Shown: one piece after another, positions 54,964-62,789 of the stretch | Numbering within the stretch: position 1 is the stretch's first letter | Layout of the letters: each line of letters starts with the position of its first letter | NCBI GenBank assembly: GCA_958296075.1 | Contig: CATQHW010000003.1 | Location: forward strand, 744,001 to 808,000 | DNA length: 64,000 nucleotides | Source: an uncultured Spirochaetia bacterium | GTDB lineage: Bacteria; Spirochaetota; Spirochaetia; SZUA-6; Bin103 | Direction: 5' to 3' | Notes under the pieces: model-generated | The model's input: the letters and a program-made list of their open reading frames with translations, nothing else | Databases searched by the model: none | What the model was told of the DNA's origin: nothing | Made by a program: the position numbers and the translations under genes

Positions 54964-55548
54964 ATGGACCTAGCCTCGCTGCAGCACGTCAACGTCAAGG
55001 TGGCCGCGGTCGACACCGGCGGCTTCGATCTCTCCCGCGTCATCCCCGTGTTCCATCGCTGGATTCAGGACGGGGTCCTGGCCGATGAGCTGGCGATCGA
55101 CGTAGCCGACTACCGCCACGTGCCGGACGGGCCGGGGGTGATCCTGGTCGCCCACGAGGCGATCTACGGCCTGGATCAAGGGGACGGCTCCCTGGGCCTG
55201 CTCTACGACCGGCGCGCGGCGGTCGACGGGACTCCGCAGGAGCGGCTGCGGCAGGCGGCGCGGGCCGCGCTGCGGGCGTGCCGGCTGCTGGAGGAAGACG
55301 CGGCGCTCGACGGAGCGCTCCGTTTCGACGGCGGCAGAATCCAGGTGAGCGTCAACGACCGGGCGATCGCGCCCAATACCGGCGCCACCGACCGGGCGCT
55401 GCGCCCGGAGGTGGAGCGCCTGTTCCAGTCGCTCTGGGGCGCCGGCGACCACGCCATCGAACGGCTGGGCGAGCCGCGCGAGCGCTACCGCTTGGCAGCA
55501 TCGGCGGGCCGGCAGGTCCCGGTCGCGGAGATCCTCGACCGGCTTTGA
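54964..55548 (+). CDS. Hypothetical protein, 194 aa, downstream of sulfite reductase
   Basis: MDLASLQHVNVKVAAVDTGG start. Soluble alpha/beta protein with ELAIDVADYRHVPDGPGVI, LVAHEAIYGLD and VNDRAIAPNTGATDRALRPE, which look like a conserved family. I recall similar proteins near siroheme reductases, but no name can be given. The last ~70 bases of the gene (from 55478) are part of a direct repeat that also lies at 58061. Start at ATG 54964 following a short spacer with a direct TTGAGGTCC repeat at 54890. Confidence 0.55.
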   Translation: MDLASLQHVNVKVAAVDTGGFDLSRVIPVFHRWIQDGVLADELAIDVADYRHVPDGPGVILVAHEAIYGLDQGDGSLGLLYDRRAAVDGTPQERLRQAARAALRACRLLEEDAALDGALRFDGGRIQVSVNDRAIAPNTGATDRALRPEVERLFQSLWGAGDHAIERLGEPRERYRLAASAGRQVPVAEILDRL

Positions 55549-55697
55549 CGACCGGCTCCACCGCCATGCCAGAGCGGCGCCAGGAATGCAACGTGAACCC
55601 CGAGATACTCCGCTGGGCGCGCACGACGGCGAACCTGACGCGTGAGCAGGCGGTCGGCAAACTCATGATTCGCGGCGCGCGCGGCCTTTCCGCGGTC
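55478..55697 (+). repeat. ~220-bp direct repeat, copy 1 (end of 194-aa gene plus start of XRE gene)
   Basis: Matches 58061-58280 almost base for base (offset exactly 2583 bp) up to about position 55683/58266, then diverges slightly. It includes the ending of the 54964 gene and the beginning of the XRE-ImmA/IrrE gene. It records a segmental duplication. Confidence 0.9.
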
Positions 55698-55850
55698 AGC
55701 TCTCGTCGGCGCAGCGACGATGGCGGCCGGGAAGGCGGCGATGCTTGCGAAGCTGCATGCATTGCTGGGCGTGGACCGATCGCACTATCGAGCTCAGAGC
55801 GATGCGGATGCTGCGTTTCGCCTGTTACGTACGAGGGCCGAGGCGGGAGG
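55593..55850 (+). pseudogene. Internally deleted copy of XRE-ImmA/IrrE gene
   Basis: The GTG at 55593 begins the same protein as at 58176 (MNPEILRWARTTANLTREQA). About 35 codons in, the sequence jumps past roughly 270 bases and resumes at SRRRSDDGG/AATMADGKAAMLAKLHALLG (frame not preserved), ending near RLLRTRAEAG where the IS-like end begins. A dead duplicate of the downstream gene. Confidence 0.85.
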
Positions 55851-55856
55851 TATCAG

Positions 55857-56105
55857 AGGGTGTGTAAACGAAAAAGGCGGTGCCCTGTAGGAGCCTGATA
55901 GCAACAACACAATCAGGAGGACACCGCCGTGGGACAGTTGGACACGCAGGACAGCACACTGTCAACCGTGTGCTGGGAGACGATTGGAGGAGATGGCCCG
56001 GCAGCACATCCAGCAGTGGCTGCAGGACTTGCTTGAGCAGGAACAGCAGGATCAGCTTGTCCGGTTTCCGGTTCTCACGCTGGCGCAGCCGTCGCCGCCG
56101 ACGCC
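55857..56105 (+). mobile_element. Remnant of an IS256-family element (left end and transposase N-terminus)
   Basis: The terminal-like TGTGTAAACGAAAAAGGCGG is typical of IS256-family ends. A GTG at 55929 opens MGQLDTQDSTLSTVCWE, then a one-base insertion shifts the frame; the continuation MARQHIQQWLQDLLEQEQQD is the well-known N-terminal segment of IS256-type transposases. It stops after about 25 more codons where the Uma2 gene starts. The catalytic DDE part is missing. Confidence 0.75.
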
Positions 56106-56107
56106 GT

Positions 56108-56740
56108 TCACGCTCCGGCCTCCGGGGCATCGAACACCGCGCTCACCTCGGCAGCGAAACCTGCGAGCAGCCGCGACGTCGCCGTGCCGCCGCGGGCGTA
56201 TCGGCCATGCTCCACGTACGTATCGCCCTGCAAGGTGAGCACCGTGATCGTCTCGTCACGCGGGTCGGCGATCCAGTACTCCGCTATGCCCGCCTCCGCG
56301 TAGTCAGCGCGTTTCTCCACGAGGTCCCGCCCCGGATTGTCCGAGCTGACGACCTCGACCACCAGGTCCGCGCCCAGCCAGTAGCGGTCCTGGCAGCGGG
56401 GGTCCGCGCGGTCGCGGAGCAGCAGCAGGTCGGGCTCGCGGAACTTGCCCGCGCGGATGCGCATGCGCAAGGCCGAGAACATCACGACGCCGCGCGGCTT
56501 GAGGTAGGCGCGAAACAGATCGTAGAGGAACGCGAGGACGGCTTGGTGCGTGAAGGTGGGCATGGGCAGTTCCTGTACGTAGCCATCGGTGAACTCGATC
56601 AGGCGGTTGCTGTGGTCGGTGAGCCACAGGTAGGCATCTTCGCTCCAGGCGCCCTGGGCCGGCAGGACATCGCACAGCAGAGCGTTCAGCGCATCCTGAG
56701 AGGTCGACGCAGCCACCGCTGGTTCAATGGTTACGGTCAT
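56108..56740 (-). CDS. Uma2-family putative endonuclease (type B, copy 1)
   Basis: 210 aa, starting MTVTIEPAVAASTSQDALNA. Core PD-(D/E)xK motifs: KFREPDLLLLRDR, ADLVVEVVSSDNPGRDLVEK, YAEAGIAEYWIADP. Sequence is distinct from the type A copies and has no long coiled-coil tail. Nearly identical to the next gene. Placed directly against the IS256-like remnant (3 bp). Function not established for this family. Confidence 0.87.
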   Translation of the reverse strand: MTVTIEPAVAASTSQDALNALLCDVLPAQGAWSEDAYLWLTDHSNRLIEFTDGYVQELPMPTFTHQAVLAFLYDLFRAYLKPRGVVMFSALRMRIRAGKFREPDLLLLRDRADPRCQDRYWLGADLVVEVVSSDNPGRDLVEKRADYAEAGIAEYWIADPRDETITVLTLQGDTYVEHGRYARGGTATSRLLAGFAAEVSAVFDAPEAGA

Positions 56741-56769
56741 ATCCCTTGGCCTCTACGTGTATCATGGCT

Positions 56770-57408
56770 CTAGACACCTCCGGCTTCCGGGGCATCGAAC
56801 ACCGCGCTCACCTCGGCAGCGAAACCTGCGAGCAGCCGCGACGTCGCCGTGCCGCCGCGGGCGTACCGGCCATGCTCCACGTACGTATCGCCCTGCAGGG
56901 TGAGCACCGTGATCGTCTCGTCACGCGGGTCGGCGATCCAGTACTCCGCTATGCCCGCCTCCGCGTAGTCAGCGCGTTTCTCCACGAGGTCCCGCCCCGG
57001 ATTGTCCGAGTTGACGACCTCGACCACCAAGTCCGCGCCCAGCCAGTAGCGGTCCTGGCAGCGGGGGTCCGTGCGGTCGCGGAGCAGCAGCAGGTCGGGC
57101 TCGCGGAACTTGCCTGCGCGGATGCGCATGCGCAACGCGGCGACCATCACGACGCCGCCGCGCGGCTTGAGGTAGGCGCGAAACAGATCGTAGAGGAACA
57201 GGAGGACGGCTTGGTGAGTGAAGGTGGGCACGGGCAGTTCCTGTACGTAGCCATCGGTGAACTCGATCAGGCGGTTGCTGTGGTCGGTGAACCACAGGTA
57301 GGCATCTTCGCTCCAGGCGCCCTGGGCCGGCAGGATATCGCACAGCAGAGCGTTCAGCGCGTCCTGAGAGGTCGACGCAGCCACCGCTGGTTCAATGGTT
57401 ACGGTCAT
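56770..57408 (-). CDS. Uma2-family putative endonuclease (type B, copy 2)
   Basis: 212 aa, almost the same as its neighbour at 56108, with a few substitutions (e.g. AYLWFTDHSNR, RGGVVMVAALRM) and one extra Gly. The near identity over the coding part and a few bases of its flanks indicates a recent tandem duplication. Motifs as in copy 1 (REPDLLLLRDR, VVEVVNSDNPGRDLVEK). The promoter is probably in the 430-base gap to its right. Confidence 0.87.
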   Translation of the reverse strand: MTVTIEPAVAASTSQDALNALLCDILPAQGAWSEDAYLWFTDHSNRLIEFTDGYVQELPVPTFTHQAVLLFLYDLFRAYLKPRGGVVMVAALRMRIRAGKFREPDLLLLRDRTDPRCQDRYWLGADLVVEVVNSDNPGRDLVEKRADYAEAGIAEYWIADPRDETITVLTLQGDTYVEHGRYARGGTATSRLLAGFAAEVSAVFDAPEAGGV

Positions 57409-57479
57409 AGCCTTAGCCTCTACCGCCTGAAACTATCCCTGATCGTAGGCCCCGTCAAACAACTTACTTTCCTGCGCCA

Positions 57480-57835
57480 TGCTGGGCGCTGGGTACTGTG
57501 CCTGAGCAGCTACCCGCGGCGGACGAGTACGTGCTGATCCACTCCCCGCCAACGGCACTGGTACGACGAATGCCTCTACACGCTCGGCCAGCGGCAGTGG
57601 CCGTGGGCGCAGGGCCGCATCACCGCCGGCCACGTCCTGGACCTGCGTAGCGAACCGGCCGCCGGCAGGTTCCTGCTGGTATTCCATGGCGCCACGCGTC
57701 GCGGCCGGCGAGCGCGCCCACCACGGCGAGGCCAGCATCGGCGTCGCCTGGAGCGACGACCTGATGCGCTGGCACTGGCCCGGCGGACCGGCGGAGTATG
57801 TCGACGGTCGGGGCCGGCTGCGGTAGACTGCGCCT
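57480..57835 (+). pseudogene. Degenerate glycosyl-hydrolase (GH43/GH130-like) fragment
   Basis: Reading in three frames gives protein-like pieces in order: DEYVLIHSP, HWYDECLYTLGQRQWPWAQG then RITAGHVLDLRSEPAAGRFL and LVFHG, and AHHGEASIGVAWSDDLMRWH then WPGG. The last matches the blade ending of five-bladed glycosidases. Several frameshifts, no start. No promoter or other feature seen in the remainder of the 57409-57840 gap. Confidence 0.55.
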
Positions 57836-57840
57836 CCGAG

Positions 57841-57985
57841 ATGAAGCAGCAGAAGCTCCGCGCCCTCGCGCCCGCTGCGGTTGAGGAATTTCGGCTCAAC
57901 GGGTTCCTCAAGGTCGAAGGCGTGCTGACCGCGTCCGAGGTGACCGCACTCGGCGAACACGCCGACCTGATCGCCGCCGGCACGG
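57841..57985 (+). pseudogene. N-terminal fragment of a phytanoyl-CoA dioxygenase-like gene
   Basis: ATG at 57841 opens MKQQKLRALAPAAVEEFRLN then GFLKVEGVLTASEVTALGEH, the usual start of PhyH-type Fe(II)/2OG dioxygenases. It breaks at the 83-bp repeat (57981) and continues as unrelated sequence; the metal-binding part is absent. Confidence 0.7.
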
Positions 57986-58063
57986 GTGGATACGTCAGAT
58001 TTGGACGTGCCCGCACAAATCGATCGAGCCGTGCCCTGTCGTCGGCGCTGCGGATCACGCGCG
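57981..58063 (+). repeat. 83-bp direct repeat, copy 2
   Basis: Identical to 46907-46989. Here it sits exactly at the junction of the PhyH fragment and the second copy of the ~220-bp repeat (58061), so it is probably involved in, or produced by, the rearrangement. Confidence 0.85.
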
Positions 58064-58280
58064 AGCGCTACCGCTTGGCAGCATCGGCGGGCCGGCAGGT
58101 CCCGGTCGCGGAGATCCTCGACCGGCTTTGACGACCGGCTCCACCGCCATGCCAGAACGGCGCCAGGAATGCAACGTGAACCCCGAGATACTCCGCTGGG
58201 CGCGCACGACGGCGAACCTGACGCGTGAGCAGGCGGTCGGCAAACTCATGATTCGCGGCGCGCGCGACGTTTCCGCGGTC
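58061..58280 (+). repeat. ~220-bp direct repeat, copy 2
   Basis: Copy of 55478-55697; contains the last residues of the 194-aa protein (ERYRLAASAGRQVPVAEIL) without the rest of that gene, followed by the start of the XRE-ImmA/IrrE gene. It marks the duplicated segment upstream of the intact gene. Confidence 0.9.
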
Positions 58281-59357
58281 CAGCGTCTGATCGCGTATGA
58301 GACCGGCAAGGTAGCGCCGACACGTTCGGTGCTGGTAAGGATGGCCAAGCACTACCGGCGCCCATTGCTCACCTTCTTTCTTTCCGCCCCTCCGCGAAGC
58401 AAGGAACGCGGCGTCGACTTCCGTGTCCTGTCGGACAGCGCATCGGTCGCCGAGTCGGCCGTCGTCGATGCGTTGCTCCGCGACGTGAGGACGCGCCAGA
58501 GCATGATCCGAGCCGTTCTGGAGGATGAAGAGGAGGCGCAGCCGCTGTCTTTCGTCGGCGCAGCGACGATGGCGGACGGGAAGGCGGCGATGCTTGCGAA
58601 GCTGCATGCACTGCTGGGCGTGGACCGTTCGCACTATCGAGATCAGAGCGATGCGGATGCTGCGTTTCGCCTGTTACGTACGAAGGCCGAGGCGGCAAGG
58701 ATTTTCGTGCTGCTCAAGGGGGACCTGGGCAGCCATCACACCGCCATCGCCGTCGACGTGTATCGAGGGTTCGTCATAGCGGACGAGGTGGCCCCGTTGA
58801 TCGTCATAAACGACGGCGACGTCAAGACCGCGTGGTCGTTCACGCTGCTACACGAACTGGTTCACCTGCTGCTCGGTCAGACCGGCATCAGCGGTGCTCC
58901 CGCGAACACGCCGGTCGAGCGATTCTGCAACGATGTCGCGGGAGAGTTTCTACTGGCGTCCGACGAGCTCGAATGCCTCGGTCTTCGCGAAGTCGGCGGC
59001 GACCTCGCCGAGGCGAGCGGCCGGATCGGCGAGTTTGCACGAGAGCGATACCTGAGTCGGGCGATGGTCGCCTGTGCGGCACTCCGTCGCGGTCTGATCG
59101 GTTCCAATCTGTACGGCAGCCTGGCTGATGGGTTTCGCGGTCAATGGCTTCAGGAACGGCATGATCGGCGCAACGCAAGGTCGGAAGGAACGGGGCCGAG
59201 CTACTACGTGGTACGCCGGCATCGCCTGGGGAACTCCCTGCTCCAACTTGCAAGACGGATGATGGACACCGGTGCCCTGACGACGTCCAAGGCAGCAAGG
59301 ATTCTTGGCGTCAAGGCAACGAGCGTCCCGGCACTGATTGATGGCGGACGGTCCTGA
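58176..59357 (+). CDS. XRE-type HTH plus ImmA/IrrE metallopeptidase (antitoxin-like)
   Basis: 393 aa from GTG 58176 (AGGA site 7 bp upstream; MNPEILRWARTTANLTREQA is the standard start; ATG 58149 would add 9 residues). The N-terminal region is helix-turn-helix-like (LIAYETGKVAPTRSVLVRMA). The metallopeptidase motif is HELVH at residues 226-230, with further ligand-like residues in CNDVAGEFLLASDELE. Proteins of this family control mobile elements or act as antitoxins of PIN/DUF4411 toxins. The next gene down is a truncated PIN-type gene, overlapping by 17 bp, which fits that pairing. Confidence 0.88.
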   Translation: MNPEILRWARTTANLTREQAVGKLMIRGARDVSAVQRLIAYETGKVAPTRSVLVRMAKHYRRPLLTFFLSAPPRSKERGVDFRVLSDSASVAESAVVDALLRDVRTRQSMIRAVLEDEEEAQPLSFVGAATMADGKAAMLAKLHALLGVDRSHYRDQSDADAAFRLLRTKAEAARIFVLLKGDLGSHHTAIAVDVYRGFVIADEVAPLIVINDGDVKTAWSFTLLHELVHLLLGQTGISGAPANTPVERFCNDVAGEFLLASDELECLGLREVGGDLAEASGRIGEFARERYLSRAMVACAALRRGLIGSNLYGSLADGFRGQWLQERHDRRNARSEGTGPSYYVVRRHRLGNSLLQLARRMMDTGALTTSKAARILGVKATSVPALIDGGRS

Positions 59358-59430
59358 CGGCGACTCGTCGCTCTTCCTCCTTGACGCGAACGTCCTCATA
59401 GACGCCAACCGGGTCGGTGCGTCGTCACCA
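59341..59430 (+). pseudogene. Truncated PIN-domain (DUF4411-type) toxin gene
   Basis: ATG 59341 lies inside the end of the ImmA/IrrE gene. The opening MADGPDGDSSLFLLDANVLI then DANR is the first PIN strand with the catalytic Asp. After about 25 codons the family similarity ends at a junction with a piece of an AAA gene (59443). The toxin is therefore lost. Confidence 0.7.
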
Positions 59431-59442
59431 CCGAGGCGATGG

Positions 59443-59497
59443 CATTATGGCCAAGGTGCTTGGAGGGATCGAAGAGGGCATCCAGGAGGTCGAGCTT
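59443..59497 (-). pseudogene. Fragment of the AAA/OLD-type gene 3' end
   Basis: On the minus strand this reads KLDLLDALFDPSKHLGH, nearly the same as the C-terminus of the gene at the right edge (62790 onward, KLDLLDALFNSSKHLGQ). About 55 bp with few differences. It is out of context and has no gene body. Confidence 0.7.
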
Positions 59498-59642
59498 GGG
59501 CCCGATCAACACGGCCGGGTGATCGAGCTCGATGCGCTGCCGTGCGCCGAAGTGCTTGAAGTTCCGTATCTCCAGGTAGTGCAGCAGGTCTCATCGGGAA
59601 CGTTCCCGGGCCGCGCTACCGCAGGGAGCGGGTTCGGTGGTC

Positions 59643-59710
59643 GTGCAGACGCTGTCCCGCCTCGATCACACCCGCGATCCCAAGGCGGGCACCTCGTCCT
59701 CGGCTTGCCC
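59643..59710 (+). pseudogene. Short fragment similar to hsdR motif VI region
   Basis: Encodes VVQTLSRLDHTRDPK and then, with a one-base shift, a match to the T-F-V-L-D-F block of the HsdR at 32308-32390 ([16 protein letters not shown]). DNA similarity to the HsdR in this window is visible but far from identical, so it derives from another type I enzyme. The rest of 59498-59880 contains no recognisable gene. Confidence 0.4.
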
Positions 59711-59886
59711 GCCGGGCGCTCGATCAGCGCGTTGCGGGCCGGCGCCTTCGCGGCGCGCGGAGTCGACCGGAGGCGCACCGCTTCGAGCTGGTTGGTAGCG
59801 AGGGAGATCATCGCCTTCCACCTTCACCAGCGCCTCCGGTCGTCCGAGCAGGTCGAGCGAGCAGCCGCGCTGGCCGCGCACGTGAG

Positions 59887-59932
59887 CGGAAATCGCTGGC
59901 GTGATATGCTGGCGACGTAGGAGGAAGGGTTG
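59887..59932 (+). promoter_or_regulatory. Conserved leader of the tandem Uma2 genes
   Basis: The block GCGGAAATCGCTGGCGTGAT with ATGCTGGCGACGTAGGAGGA then AGGGTTG precedes the ATG at 59933 and is repeated before 60858 and 61708. It carries a possible -10 (TATGCT, 59905-59910) with a weak -35, and an excellent ribosome-binding site (AGGAGGAAGG). The copy before 43124 keeps only the last part. So each tandem gene has its own promoter and site. Confidence 0.55.
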
Positions 59933-60690
59933 ATGGGCGGTATGGTGGTCTCTGCGGTCGCACAGGAGATCGACTACCCCACCACCGACGGGCAGCCGAT
60001 GGCGGAGACGGACGCGCAGGGAATCCCGTTGATGAACTCGGTGATCGGCCTGCGAGACCACTTTCGCCGGCGGGAGGACGTGTACGTATCGGGGAACCTG
60101 TTGATCTACTACGAAGAAGGGAACGTGAACGCGTCGGTAGCGCCGGACGTGTTCGTGGTAGTGGGGGTGCCGAACCATGCGCGGGACACGTACAAGCTGT
60201 GGGAAGAGGGGAAGGCACCGGACTTCGTGCTGGAGATCACGTCGCCGAGCACGCGCGCGAGGGACCAGACGGAGAAGCGGGAGTTGTACGAGCGCTGGGG
60301 GTGGAGGAGTACTGGCGGTACGACCCGACGGGAGATTACCTGGACCCGCCGCTGAGCGGGCTGTGTCTGTCGGGCGGGGAGTACGCGGAGCTGGGGCCGC
60401 GCCGGCTGGCGGACGGGACGCTGGCGCTGCGCAGCCGGGTGCTGGGCCTGGAGCTGCGAATCGAAGGAGATGAGTTGCGGTTCTTCGATCCGGCGACCGG
60501 CGAGTACGTGCTGACGCTCACCGAGAGCAACGAGGAGCGGCAGCGTGCGGAACAGGAGCGGCAGCGCGCGGAAGCTGAACGCGACAGCGCGCAAGCACGG
60601 CTCGCGCGAGAAGCGGCGGCGCGGCGCGCGGCGGAGGCGCGAGTAGCGGAATTGGAGGCGTTGCTGAGCCGGCGAAGAGAAGATGATTGA
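59933..60690 (+). pseudogene. Uma2-family gene (type A, copy 2), frameshifted
   Basis: Reads as MGGMVVSAVAQEIDYPTTDG... up to KRELYER, where a single G is missing (near 60294, compare AGCGGCTGGGG in other copies). The frame then shifts to LGVEEYWRYDPTG and continues to ALLSRRREDD. Everything else is as in the intact copies, with two 7-residue repeats (QRAEQER) in the tail. One-base loss suggests a recent inactivation or a switchable frameshift. Confidence 0.85.
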
Positions 60691-60857
60691 CGACCGTCAA
60701 CGGCGTGGTACCGCCGTCGCTTCATCCGCCAGCCTGGACGCGACCACGCACGACAGCGACTCCGCGAGTATCGCCACCAACTTCGCTCGACTCCGTGGCC
60801 GCGCACGTGAGCGGAAACCGCTGACGTGATATGCTGGGGACGTAGGAGGAAGGGTTG

Positions 60858-61658
60858 ATGGGCGGTATGGTGGTCTCTGCGGTCGCACAGGAGATCGACT
60901 ACCCCACCACCGACGGGCAGCCGATGGCGGAAACGGACGCGCAGGGAATCCCGTTGATGAACTCGGTGGTCGGCCTGCGAGACCACTTTCGCCGGCGGGA
61001 GGACGTGTACGTATCGGGGAACCTGTTGATCTACTACGAAGAAGGGAACGTGAACGCGTCGGTAGCGCCGGACGTGTTCGTGGTAGTGGGGGTGCCGAAC
61101 CATGCGCGGGACACGTACAAGCTGTGGAAAGAGGGGAAGGCACCGGACTTCGTGCTGGAGATCACGTCGCGGAGCACGCGTGCGAGGGACCAGACCGAGA
61201 AGCGGGAGTTGTACGAGCGGCTGGGGGTGGAGGAGTACTGGCGGTACGACCCGACGGGAGATTACCTGGACCCGCCGCTGAGCGGGCTGTGTCTGTCGGG
61301 CGGGGAGTACGCGGAGCTGGGGCCGCGCCGGCTGGCGGACGGGACGCTGGCGCTGCGCAGCCGGGTGCTGGGCCTGGAGCTGCGAATCGAAGGAGATGAG
61401 TTGCGGTTCTTCGATCCGGCGACCGGCGAGTACGTGCTGACGCTCACCGAGAGCAACGAGGAGCGGCAGCGTGCGGAACAGGAGCGGCAGCGTGCGGAAC
61501 AGGAGCGGCAGTGCGCGGAACAGGAGCGGCAGCGCGTGGAAGCTGAGCGCGACAGCGCGCAAGCACGGCTCGCGCGAGAAGCGGCGGCACGGCGCGCGGC
61601 GGAGGCGCGAGTAGCGGAACTGGAGGCGTTGCTGAGCCGGCGAAGAGAAGATGTTTGA
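60858..61658 (+). CDS. Uma2-family putative endonuclease (type A, copy 3, long coiled-coil tail)
   Basis: 266 aa, intact. Nuclease core as copy 1 (SVAPDVFVVVGVP, FVLEITSRSTRARDQ). Tail carries four 7-residue units (ERQRAEQ, ERQRAEQ, ERQCAEQ, ERQRVEA) before the common ARLAREAAARRAAEARVAEL end. The tail is therefore 28 residues longer in this region than in copy 1. Same leader as its neighbours. Confidence 0.87.
   Translation: MGGMVVSAVAQEIDYPTTDGQPMAETDAQGIPLMNSVVGLRDHFRRREDVYVSGNLLIYYEEGNVNASVAPDVFVVVGVPNHARDTYKLWKEGKAPDFVLEITSRSTRARDQTEKRELYERLGVEEYWRYDPTGDYLDPPLSGLCLSGGEYAELGPRRLADGTLALRSRVLGLELRIEGDELRFFDPATGEYVLTLTESNEERQRAEQERQRAEQERQCAEQERQRVEAERDSAQARLAREAAARRAAEARVAELEALLSRRREDV
61461..61544 (+). 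repeat. Four 21-bp tandem repeats inside a Uma2 gene
   Basis: GAGCGGCAGCGTGCGGAACA-type unit (21 bp) repeated four times with small changes. Each unit codes for one heptad, ERQRAEQ. The unit number is 0-1 in copy 1 (43124), 2 in copy 2, 4 here and 1 in copy 4. Confidence 0.9.
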
Positions 61659-61707
61659 CGGCGGAAATCGCTGGCGTGATATGCTGGCGACGTAGGAGGA
61701 AGGGTTG

Positions 61708-62445
61708 ATGGGCGGTATGGTGGTCTCTGCGGTCGCACAGGAGATCGACTACCCCACCACCGACGGGCAGCCGATGGCGGAGACGGACGCGCAGGGAATC
61801 CCGTTGATGAACACCGTGATCGGCCTGCGAGACCACTTTCGCCGGCGGGATGATGTGTACGTATCGGGGAACCTGTTGATCTACTACGAAGAAGGGAACG
61901 TGAACGCGTCGGTAGCGCCGGACGTGTTCGTGGTAGTGGGGGTGCCGAACCATGCGCGGGACACGTACAAGCTGTGGGAAGAGGGGAAGGCACCGGACTT
62001 CGTGCTGGAGATCACCTCGCCGAGCACGCGTGCGAGGGACCAGACCGAGAAGCGGGAGTTGTACGAGCGGCTGGCGGTGGAGGAATACTGGCGGTACGAC
62101 CCGACGGGAAATTACCTGGACCCGCCGCTGAGCGGGCTGTGTCTGTCGGGCGGGGAGTACGCGGCGCTGGGGCCGCGCCGGCTGGCGGACGGGACGCTGG
62201 CGCTGCGCAGCCGGGTGCTGGGCCTGGAGCTGCGAATCGAAGGAGATGAGTTGCGGTTCTTCGACCCGGCGACCGGCGAGTACGTGCTGACGCTCACCGA
62301 GAGCAACGAGGAGCGGCAGCGCGCGGAAGCTGAACGCGACAGCGCGCAAGCACGGCTCGCGCGAGAAGCGGCGGCGCGGCGCGCGGCGGAGGCGCGAGTA
62401 GCGGAATTGGAGGCGTTGCTGAGCCGGCGAAGAGAAGATGATTGA
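61708..62445 (+). CDS. Uma2-family putative endonuclease (type A, copy 4)
   Basis: 245 aa, intact; core motifs SVAPDVFVVVGVP, FVLEITSPSTRARDQ and LAVEEYWRYDPTG. Has a single tail heptad (QRAEAER) and the common helix ending. Almost identical in DNA to copies 2 and 3 apart from tail length and a few positions, so it is a recent tandem duplicate. Followed by the conserved hairpin and the FRG fragment. Confidence 0.87.
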   Translation: MGGMVVSAVAQEIDYPTTDGQPMAETDAQGIPLMNTVIGLRDHFRRRDDVYVSGNLLIYYEEGNVNASVAPDVFVVVGVPNHARDTYKLWEEGKAPDFVLEITSPSTRARDQTEKRELYERLAVEEYWRYDPTGNYLDPPLSGLCLSGGEYAALGPRRLADGTLALRSRVLGLELRIEGDELRFFDPATGEYVLTLTESNEERQRAEAERDSAQARLAREAAARRAAEARVAELEALLSRRREDD

Positions 62446-62789
62446 CGACCGTCAACGGCGTGGTACCGCCGTCGCTTCATCCGCCAGCCTGGACGCGACC
62501 ACGCACGACAGCGACTCCGCGAGTATCGCCACCAACTTCGCTCGACTCCGTGGCCGCGCACGTGAGCGGAAACCGTGGTCGGCCTGCGAGACCACTTTCG
62601 CCGGCGGGATGACGTGTACGTAGCTGTATCTGCGATTCAGAGTACGAGAACGACGATAGTATCGCTGAGGGTGAATCCTGTTTCGGGTAAAAGAGTCGGT
62701 CAGATTTGCATATTGTGCGCTGAGAAGTTGGGAATATCGTGAGACGACCCGTGGCTGCACGGTAGACAAGCGTCAAACATAGCGAAGCA
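62446..62789. other. 344-bp gap with repeat fragments after the Uma2 array
   Basis: Contains the hairpin (62455-62472), the FRG-gene fragment (62506-62551), the start of another Uma2 leader (GCGCACGTGAGCGGAAACCG, to about 62576), and then a jump to a 45-base internal Uma2 piece (62579-62623, coding VGLRDHFRRRDDVYV). This is what remains of a further copy with a large deletion. No other gene seen between 62624 and 62789. Confidence 0.75.

Noticed and set aside
56746..57537. Plus-strand open frames opposite the type B Uma2 genes
   Set aside because: They are antisense to genes with clear Uma2 motifs and repeat the same pattern because the genes are duplicates.
59417..59920. Possible 167-aa gene
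   Set aside because: Made of fused fragments (AAA 3' end in antisense, an hsdR-like piece, Uma2 leader) and has no coherent domain.
61461..61544. CRISPR-like short repeats
   Set aside because: The 21-bp units are contiguous with no spacers and keep the reading frame of a coiled coil.
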